Shown here: piece by piece, positions 1 through 5,196 of the stretch
How positions within the stretch are numbered: position 1 is the first letter of the stretch
Layout: each line of letters opens with the position of its first letter
Source: Gammaproteobacteria bacterium
GTDB taxonomy: Bacteria > Pseudomonadota > Gammaproteobacteria > S012-40
NCBI GenBank assembly: GCA_026982215.1
Contig: JALSHN010000377.1
Location: 1 to 9,283, forward strand
Direction of reading: 5' to 3'
Length of the DNA stretch: 9,283 bases
Position numbers and translations under genes: made by a program
Notes under the pieces: generated by a model
Told to the model about the DNA's origin: nothing
Seen by the model: the letters and a program-made list of their open reading frames with translations, nothing else
The model's database searches: none

Positions 1-1
1 G

Positions 2-991
2 GGTTCCAAGGCCTTCGCCAAGGACTTCATGGCCCGCCATGCCATCCCCACCGCCGACTACCAGGTCTTCACCGAAGTCGAGCCCGCCCTGGCCTACCTG
101 CGCCGGCGCGGCGCCCCCATCGTGGTCAAGGCCGACGGCCTGGCCGCCGGCAAGGGCGTCATCGTCGCCCAGACCCTGGACGAGGCCGAACGGGCGGTGC
201 GCGACATGCTCGCCGGCAACGCCTTCGGCAAGGCCGGCCACCGGGTGGTGATCGAAGACTACCTGGAAGGTGAAGAGGCCAGCTTCATCTGCCTGGTGGA
301 CAGCGACCACATCCTGCCCATGGCCAGCTCCCAGGACCACAAACCCCGCGACGACGGCGACCGCGGCCCCAACACCGGCGGCATGGGGGCCTACTCCCCC
401 GCCCCGGTGGTCACCCCCGAAGTCCACCGGCGCATCGTCGAAACGGTCATCCAGCCGGTGGTACGCGGCATGGCCGAAGATGGCCACCCCTACACGGGAT
501 TCCTCTACGCCGGACTGATGATCGCCCCCGACGGCACCCCCAAGGTGCTGGAATTCAACGTCCGCTTCGGCGACCCCGAGACCCAGCCCATCATGCTGCG
601 GCTGCAATCCGACCTCACCGAACTCATCGAGGCCGCCCTCGCCGGCCGCCTGGACCAAGCGGAGGCCCGCTGGGATCCCCGCCCCGCTCTCGGGGTGGTG
701 ATGGCCGCCGAGGGCTACCCGGGCAAGGTCCGCACCGGCGACGCCATCCAAGGCCTGCCCGATCCCGAGCCCGAGGACATCAAGGTCTTCCACGCCGGCA
801 CCCGGCTGGAGAACGACCGGGTGATCACCGCCGGCGGCCGGGTGCTGTGCGTCACCGCGCTGGGCGAGACCATCGCCGCCGCCCAACGGCGTGCCTACCA
901 AATCGTGGAACAAATCCACTGGCCTGGTTGTTTTTATCGTAGAGACATCGGTTTCCGTGCCATCACCAGAGAAAAAGGAGAGTCACAATGA
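2..991 (+). CDS. purD: Phosphoribosylamine--glycine ligase (GARS), 5'-truncated by window edge
   Basis: This ATP-grasp enzyme joins 5-phosphoribosylamine and glycine, using ATP, to give glycinamide ribonucleotide, the second step of cytoplasmic de novo purine synthesis. The frame is open from base 2 with no start codon, so the ATG at 29 is an internal Met and roughly the first 100 residues of a usual ~425-residue protein are missing. Visible family motifs are GSKAFAKDFM at the left edge, VVKADGLAAGKGV (ATP-grasp lysine and glycine-rich loop), EGEEASF, SSQDHKP, GPNTGGMGAYSP, and the metal/ATP-binding LEFNVRFGDPETQ. The C-terminus ends in the typical DIGFRAI segment. The stop overlaps the purE start by 4 nt (ATGA), indicating translational coupling. 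The last ~22 codons are strikingly less GC-rich than the rest and contain two AGA codons. Identification is by recognised motifs and is secure. Confidence 0.97.
   Translation, partial: GSKAFAKDFMARHAIPTADYQVFTEVEPALAYLRRRGAPIVVKADGLAAGKGVIVAQTLDEAERAVRDMLAGNAFGKAGHRVVIEDYLEGEEASFICLVDSDHILPMASSQDHKPRDDGDRGPNTGGMGAYSPAPVVTPEVHRRIVETVIQPVVRGMAEDGHPYTGFLYAGLMIAPDGTPKVLEFNVRFGDPETQPIMLRLQSDLTELIEAALAGRLDQAEARWDPRPALGVVMAAEGYPGKVRTGDAIQGLPDPEPEDIKVFHAGTRLENDRVITAGGRVLCVTALGETIAAAQRRAYQIVEQIHWPGCFYRRDIGFRAITREKGESQ
975..980 (+). promoter_or_regulatory. Strong ribosome binding site for purE
   Basis: AAGGAG lies 7 nt before the purE ATG, inside the last codons of purD. It fixes the purE start and supports coupled translation of the ATGA-overlapping pair. 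Confidence 0.8.
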
Positions 992-1497
992 GCCAGCCCT
1001 TCGTCGCCGTCCTCATGGGATCCGACTCCGACCTGCCGGTACTGCAGGCCACCCTGGACACCCTGGAGGCCCTCGGCGTCCCCTTCGAGGTGCGCATCAC
1101 CTCCGCCCACCGCACCCCGGAGCGCACCCACGCCTACGTCCACGACGCCGAACGGCGCGGCTGCGCGGTGTTCATCTGTGCCGCCGGACTGGCCGCCCAC
1201 CTGGCCGGCACCGTGGCCGGGCTCACCACCCGCCCGGTGATCGGCATCCCCATGGACGCCGGCCCGTTGAACGGCATGGACGCCCTGCTCTCCACCGTAC
1301 AGATGCCCGGCGGCATCCCGGTGGCCTGCGTCGCCATCGGCAAGGCCGGCGCCAAGAACGCTGCCTACCTGGCCGCCCAGATGCTCGCCCTCTCCGACGA
1401 TGCGCTGGCCGAACGGCTGAAAAAAGAGCGGCAGGACAACGCCGCCGCCGTGGAGCGCAAGGACGCCGAGCTGCAAACGCGCCTCGGTAACGGCTGA
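988..1497 (+). CDS. purE: N5-carboxyaminoimidazole ribonucleotide mutase (class I PurE)
   Basis: PurE moves the carboxyl group of N5-CAIR to carbon 4, giving CAIR, in purine synthesis. At 169 residues it has normal family length. Visible signatures are GSDSD (residues 11-15, substrate phosphate binding), SAHRTP (39-44, with His41 matching the catalytic histidine of the family) and VQMPGGIPV (104-112). The nucleotide-binding segment reads AAGLAAHLAG where E. coli has AGGAAHLPG, so it belongs to a somewhat different branch. The start is set by AAGGAG 7 nt upstream and by the ATGA overlap with purD. Class I PurE normally works with PurK, which makes N5-CAIR; no purK lies downstream here, where tsaC follows after 11 nt. 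PurK may be encoded elsewhere. The family call is firm; the exact substrate form (N5-CAIR or AIR plus CO2) is inferred from class I-like motifs. Confidence 0.95.
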   Translation: MSQPFVAVLMGSDSDLPVLQATLDTLEALGVPFEVRITSAHRTPERTHAYVHDAERRGCAVFICAAGLAAHLAGTVAGLTTRPVIGIPMDAGPLNGMDALLSTVQMPGGIPVACVAIGKAGAKNAAYLAAQMLALSDDALAERLKKERQDNAAAVERKDAELQTRLGNG

Positions 1498-1508
1498 CGC
1501 GCCACTCC

Positions 1509-2078
1509 ATGACCACCAACCACGTCACGCCCGCCTGGCCCCTGCGCCAGGCGGTGCGTTGTCTCCATCGGGGGGGGCTCATCGCCTACCCCACCGAGAC
1601 CGTCTACGGCCTCGGCTGCCACCCGCTGGACGCCGAGGCGGTGGAACGGCTGTTGATCCTCAAACGCCGCCCGGCGGACAAGGGACTGATCCTCATCGCC
1701 CACACCGTGGAGGCGCTCGCCCCCTGGCTGGCCATCGACCAGGCCACCCTGGCCCGTCTCGCCGCCCCGAGTGAACGTCCGGTGAGCTGGGTGGTCCCTG
1801 CCGCCCCCTGGGTGCCGGCCTGGCTCAGCGGCGGTCGGGCCACCCTGGCGGTGCGCATCACCTCCCACCCCCTGGCCCGCGCCCTGTGCGCCGCCTTCGG
1901 CGGCCCGTTGATCTCCACCAGCGCCAACCGCAGCGGCCACCCGCCGGCACGGACCGCGCTGGAAGCACGACTGCGCCTGGGCAATGAAGTAGACTACCTG
2001 CTGCACGGCCGGGCCGGCCCCCACCGTCGTCCCAGCCAGATACGCGACGCCATCAACCATCGCCTGATCCGTCCCTGA
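1509..2078 (+). CDS. tsaC: L-threonylcarbamoyladenylate synthase (YrdC/TsaC family)
   Basis: TsaC makes threonylcarbamoyl-AMP from threonine, bicarbonate and ATP. The TsaB/D/E machinery then uses it to make t6A37 on ANN-decoding tRNAs. The 189-residue length matches the short TsaC type, lacking the Sua5 C-terminal domain. Family motifs in order are GGLIAYPTETVYGLGC (22-37), KRRPADKGLILI (52-63), LAVRITSHP (113-121), LISTSANRSGHPP (134-146) and PSQIRDA (175-181). The usual WPGPVT loop is altered to SERPVS (88-93), but the rest of the fold signature is complete. No clear Shine-Dalgarno sequence precedes the ATG; the start lies 11 nt after the purE stop, so reinitiation is likely. An eight-G run (1570-1577) sits within codons 21-23 without breaking the frame. 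A tsaC-hemF pairing is also known in pseudomonads, which fits a gammaproteobacterial origin. Confidence 0.95.
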   Translation: MTTNHVTPAWPLRQAVRCLHRGGLIAYPTETVYGLGCHPLDAEAVERLLILKRRPADKGLILIAHTVEALAPWLAIDQATLARLAAPSERPVSWVVPAAPWVPAWLSGGRATLAVRITSHPLARALCAAFGGPLISTSANRSGHPPARTALEARLRLGNEVDYLLHGRAGPHRRPSQIRDAINHRLIRP

Positions 2079-2081
2079 CAC

Positions 2082-2086
2082 GAGGA
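2082..2086 (+). promoter_or_regulatory. Ribosome binding site for hemF
   Basis: GAGGA begins 3 nt after the tsaC stop and ends 4 nt before the hemF ATG. The spacing is short, but it is the only purine-rich match and supports the ATG at 2091. Confidence 0.55.
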
Positions 2087-2090
2087 TCCC

Positions 2091-3008
2091 ATGGACCGAC
2101 CCGACATCGACGCCGTCAAAACCTACCTCCTCGACCTGCAGGACCGCATCTGCCAGGCCCTGAGCGAGGAAGACGGCAAAGAGCGCTTCCGCGAAGACGC
2201 CTGGGAACGCCCCCAGGGCGGTGGCGGACGCACCCGGGTGCTGGCGGAAGGGGCGGTGTTCGAACAGGCCGGCGTCAACTTCTCCCACGTCTTCGGCAAC
2301 AATCTCCCCGCCTCCGCCACCGCCCACCGTCCCGAACTGGCCGGGCGCCGCTTCCAGGCCCTGGGGGTCTCCCTGGTGATCCACCCCCGCAATCCCTACA
2401 TCCCCACCTCCCATGCCAACGTCCGTTTCTTCATCGCCGAGAAGGATGGCGAGCCTCCCATCTGGTGGTTCGGCGGCGGCTTCGACCTCACCCCCTACTA
2501 CGGTTTCGAAGAAGACTGCATCCACTGGCACCGCACCGCCCGCGAGGCCTGCCGCCCCTTTGGCGAAGACGTCTACCCCCGTTTCAAACGCTGGTGTGAC
2601 GAGTATTTCTTCCTCAAACACCGCAACGAGCCCCGCGGCATCGGCGGCCTGTTCTTCGACGACCTCAACGACTGGGGCTTCCAACAGAGCTTCGCCTTCA
2701 TGAAGAGCGTGGGCGACCACTACCTCCCCGCCTACCTCCCCATCGTCCAACGCCGCCGCCACACCCCCTGGGGTGAACGGGAACGGGACTTCCAGCTCTA
2801 CCGCCGCGGCCGCTACGTGGAATTCAACCTGGTCTACGACCGGGGCACCCTGTTCGGACTGCAATCGGGCGGGCGCACCGAATCCATCCTCATGTCCCTG
2901 CCCCCCCTGGTGCGTTGGCGCTACGACTGGCACCCCGAACCCGGCACCCCCGAGGCCCGTCTCTACCAGGACTTCCTCCGCCCGCGCGACTGGGCCGAAG
3001 GGGGCTGA
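2091..3008 (+). CDS. hemF: Oxygen-dependent coproporphyrinogen III oxidase
   Basis: HemF uses O2 to decarboxylate two propionate side chains of coproporphyrinogen III, giving protoporphyrinogen IX in cytoplasmic heme synthesis. At 305 residues it is close to the 299 of E. coli HemF and is complete. Diagnostic blocks are GVNFSHVFGN (61-70), VIHPRNPYIPTSHANVRFF (96-114), WWFGGGFDLTPYY (125-137), KHRNEPRGIGGLFFDD (176-191), PIVQRRRHTPWGERE (217-231), and YVEFNLVYDRGTLFGLQSGG (242-261). Histidines 98, 108, 147 and 177 match, with an offset of two, the four conserved histidines proposed as metal ligands in the E. coli enzyme. The product signals at least aerobic or microaerobic growth; an oxygen-independent HemN is not in this window. 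It sits 12 nt after tsaC and 3 nt before a heme-binding cytochrome gene. Confidence 0.98.
   Translation: MDRPDIDAVKTYLLDLQDRICQALSEEDGKERFREDAWERPQGGGGRTRVLAEGAVFEQAGVNFSHVFGNNLPASATAHRPELAGRRFQALGVSLVIHPRNPYIPTSHANVRFFIAEKDGEPPIWWFGGGFDLTPYYGFEEDCIHWHRTAREACRPFGEDVYPRFKRWCDEYFFLKHRNEPRGIGGLFFDDLNDWGFQQSFAFMKSVGDHYLPAYLPIVQRRRHTPWGERERDFQLYRRGRYVEFNLVYDRGTLFGLQSGGRTESILMSLPPLVRWRYDWHPEPGTPEARLYQDFLRPRDWAEGG
2998..3004 (+). promoter_or_regulatory. Ribosome binding site for the tetraheme lipoprotein gene
   Basis: AAGGGGG, within the last codons of hemF, ends 7 nt before the ATG at 3012. It decides that start, which places a lipobox directly after a short hydrophobic leader. Confidence 0.7.
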
Positions 3009-3011
3009 ACC

Positions 3012-4322
3012 ATGCCCGCCATCCTCATCCCGCTGCTCGCCCTATTTCTCGCCGGCTGCATCACCTCCCCACCGCAGCCACGGGAATTCACCCTCATCTA
3101 CAGCGGCAACCTCGACGGCGAACTGGAACCCTGCGGCTGCTCCGAGGCCGGCAACCTCGGCGGCATCAAACGCCGGGTGGCCATGCTCGACACCCTGCGC
3201 CGCGACCACCCCGACCTGATCCTCGTCTCCAGCGGCGGGCTGATCGAGAGCGAGATGCCTCAGGACCGCATCAAGGCCGAATTCATCCTCCGCGGCCTCA
3301 GCGAGGCCCGCTACGACGCCATCGGCCTCCAATGGAAAGACCTCGCCTACGGCCCCGACTTCCTCACCCGCCAGCCGCTGCCCTGGGTGGCCAGCAACTG
3401 GCGTGGTGACGAATTCCCCAAAATCCGCACCATCCGCCGCCCGGGTCTGCGCCTGGCGGTGTTCCAATGGCTGGACCCCAAACGCGACCCCGAACGCGCC
3501 ATGGCCGGCCCCGGCCGCGCCGAGAACGACCCCAGCGCCCTGCTCCAGGCCATGGAAGGTGCCCACCGCCGCGGCGCCGTCACCGTGCTGGGATCCACCC
3601 TCCCCTACGCCCTGTGGGCCAAGCGTCCGCCCTTCTCCCTGGAATCGGTGGACATCCTCATCCAGCGCGCCCGCTACGAGGAATACGGCGAGCCCAAACG
3701 CCTGGGCGACACCTGGGTACTGCAACCCGGCTCCCGCGGCATGCGCCTGGGCCTGGCCCGTTTCCGCATCGATCCATCGCAAGAACTGACCCTGGTGGAA
3801 CACCGGGTCATCCCCCTGCCCAAGGCGGTCGGCGAGGCCGAGCGCCTGCACGACTGGTACGCGGCCTACAACGCCGCGGTGAAGGCCGACTACCAGCGCC
3901 GGGTGGAACTGCGTCGCGCCATGGCCCAAGAACAGGGCCCCTATCTGGGCGAGGCCGGCTGCAAGACCTGCCATCCCAAAGAACACGCCCGCTGGCTGGA
4001 AACCCGCCATGCCCAGGCCTTCTATACCCTGCAAGACGTCAAAAAGGCCTTCGATCCCGAATGCATCGCCTGCCACACCCTCGGCTTCGAACGCCCCGGC
4101 GGCTTCATCGACCCCCAACTCACCGCCGACAAAATGCACGTCCAGTGCGAGAACTGCCACGGCCCCTCCCGCTCCCATGCCGAGAGCGGCGGCACGACCC
4201 CCACCGCCCACACTGACTGGCCCAAGGCCCGCGTCTGCGCCCAGTGCCACGTCCACGAACACAGCCCGGAATTCGACCTCGACCGCTACTGGCCCCGCAT
4301 CGCCCATGGCCCCGCCGACTAG
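3012..4322 (+). CDS. Tetraheme c-type cytochrome lipoprotein with degenerate UshA-like metallophosphatase domain
   Basis: The 436-residue precursor starts with a short hydrophobic leader and a lipobox LAGC (13-16), so Cys16 should be lipidated and the protein anchored at the membrane, facing the periplasm or beyond. Residues ~25-265 resemble a 5'-nucleotidase/UshA metallophosphatase: LIYSGNLDGELEPCGC (28-43), NLGGIKRR (48-55) and a later DILIQRARYEE (214-224) fall where that fold has its metal-binding loops. The metal ligands themselves appear replaced. Residues ~305-436 hold four c-type heme sites, CKTCH (317), CIACH (351), CENCH (379) and CAQCH (409), in an arrangement like the cytochrome c554 family, with further histidines available as distal ligands. 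An additional Cys-Gly-Cys (41-43) is unexplained. Electron transfer is likely; the redox partner and substrate are unknown. The gene follows hemF by 3 nt and overlaps the next gene by 17 nt. From memory, unverified, such proteins relate to an 'UshA-like (seleno)protein' family. Confidence 0.85.
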   Translation: MPAILIPLLALFLAGCITSPPQPREFTLIYSGNLDGELEPCGCSEAGNLGGIKRRVAMLDTLRRDHPDLILVSSGGLIESEMPQDRIKAEFILRGLSEARYDAIGLQWKDLAYGPDFLTRQPLPWVASNWRGDEFPKIRTIRRPGLRLAVFQWLDPKRDPERAMAGPGRAENDPSALLQAMEGAHRRGAVTVLGSTLPYALWAKRPPFSLESVDILIQRARYEEYGEPKRLGDTWVLQPGSRGMRLGLARFRIDPSQELTLVEHRVIPLPKAVGEAERLHDWYAAYNAAVKADYQRRVELRRAMAQEQGPYLGEAGCKTCHPKEHARWLETRHAQAFYTLQDVKKAFDPECIACHTLGFERPGGFIDPQLTADKMHVQCENCHGPSRSHAESGGTTPTAHTDWPKARVCAQCHVHEHSPEFDLDRYWPRIAHGPAD

Positions 4323-5196
4323 CCGGGAGCGCCGCGAGACAGCCGCCCCGCCCCGCCGGCCCCGAGGCGGCGGGCACGAAGCGATCCGCCGCGGCGGCCT
4401 CCTCTTCCTCCTGACCCTCCCCCTCCCGGCCCTCGCTGCCCCACCCACTACCCTCCCCGAGGTCGTCGCCCGTCATCCCCACGACCCCGCCGCCTTCACC
4501 CAAGGACTGGCCTGGGCCGATGGCTGGCTGTACGAAAGCACCGGCCTCTACGGCGCCTCCAGCCTGCGCCGCTACCGGCCCGGCGAACGTGGCGGCACCC
4601 TGCGTGCCCTCTCCCCACGGTTGTTCGGTGAAGGGCTGGTGGTCGTGGGAGACAGACTGATCCAACTCACCTGGCGCGCCGGCCTCGCCCTGGTATGGCG
4701 ACGAAACGACCTCACCCTCCAAGGTCGGTTCGGCTATCGAGGCGAGGGCTGGGGCCTGGCCTACGACGGTCGCCGCCTCTACCACAGCGACGGCAGCGCC
4801 ACCATCACCCTCCGCGACCCCGTCACCTTCCGCGAGCGCGGCCGCCTCGAAGTGCACATCGACGGCAAGCCGTTGGCACGGCTCAACGAACTGGAATGGG
4901 TGGAAGGCGAACTGTGGGCCAACGTCTTCGAAAGCCCACGCATCGCCCGCATCGACCCCCGAAGCGGCCGGGTCCTCGGCTGGATCGACCTCGGCGCCCT
5001 GCGTCCCCCCGAGACCCGCACCGACCGGCTGGCAGTGGCCAACGGCATCGCCTACGCCCCAGAAACACGCCGCCTGTTCGTCACCGGCAAACGCTGGCCG
5101 GTGCTCTATGAACTCGCCCTGCCGGCGAAACGCCCCTCCCACTCGGCGAACCAGGACGCCAGCCCATCCGCCGCCAACGGCGGCGAAATGAAATAA
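4306..5196 (+). CDS. Glutaminyl-peptide cyclotransferase, beta-propeller (plant/bacterial) type, exported
   Basis: Enzymes of this family convert an N-terminal glutamine of a peptide or protein to pyroglutamate with release of ammonia. The 296-residue precursor shows the family's motifs in order: FTQGLAW (64-70), YESTGLYG (76-83), EGWGLAYDG (147-155), LNELEW (193-198), WANVFES (204-210), ANGIAY (245-250) and FVTGKRWPVLYEL (258-270). A hydrophobic stretch (31-44) ending in ALA suggests export to the periplasm. The ATG at 4306 is the only in-frame candidate near the leader and overlaps the cytochrome gene by 17 nt. It has no Shine-Dalgarno match, so coupled translation is likely. It yields an unusually long, arginine-rich n-region of 29 residues ending in Arg-Arg, which is only a weak twin-arginine match. 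The last ~24 residues are not family-like and lie antisense to the neighbouring EAL domain. Confidence 0.9.
   Translation: MAPPTSRERRETAAPPRRPRGGGHEAIRRGGLLFLLTLPLPALAAPPTTLPEVVARHPHDPAAFTQGLAWADGWLYESTGLYGASSLRRYRPGERGGTLRALSPRLFGEGLVVVGDRLIQLTWRAGLALVWRRNDLTLQGRFGYRGEGWGLAYDGRRLYHSDGSATITLRDPVTFRERGRLEVHIDGKPLARLNELEWVEGELWANVFESPRIARIDPRSGRVLGWIDLGALRPPETRTDRLAVANGIAYAPETRRLFVTGKRWPVLYELALPAKRPSHSANQDASPSAANGGEMK

Noticed and set aside
1365..2933. Long minus-strand open frame (522 codons) opposite tsaC and hemF
   Set aside because: It is antisense to two clearly conserved genes, shows no family motif and has the Gly/Val/Ala-rich composition typical of antisense frames in GC-rich DNA.
4009..4305. 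Upstream extension of the cyclotransferase to an ATG at 4009
   Set aside because: It would run for ~300 bases through the heme-binding part of the cytochrome gene and bury the signal peptide deep inside the protein.
4352..4374. Inverted repeat (7-bp stem CCCGCCG/CGGCGGG, 9-nt loop) early in the cyclotransferase gene
   Set aside because: Possible translational hairpin, but stems of this size are expected by chance in such GC-rich coding DNA and nothing else supports it.
3042..4448. Minus-strand open frame of 468 codons opposite the tetraheme gene
   Set aside because: Shadow of the cytochrome lipoprotein, whose lipobox, ribosome site and four CxxCH motifs are on the plus strand.
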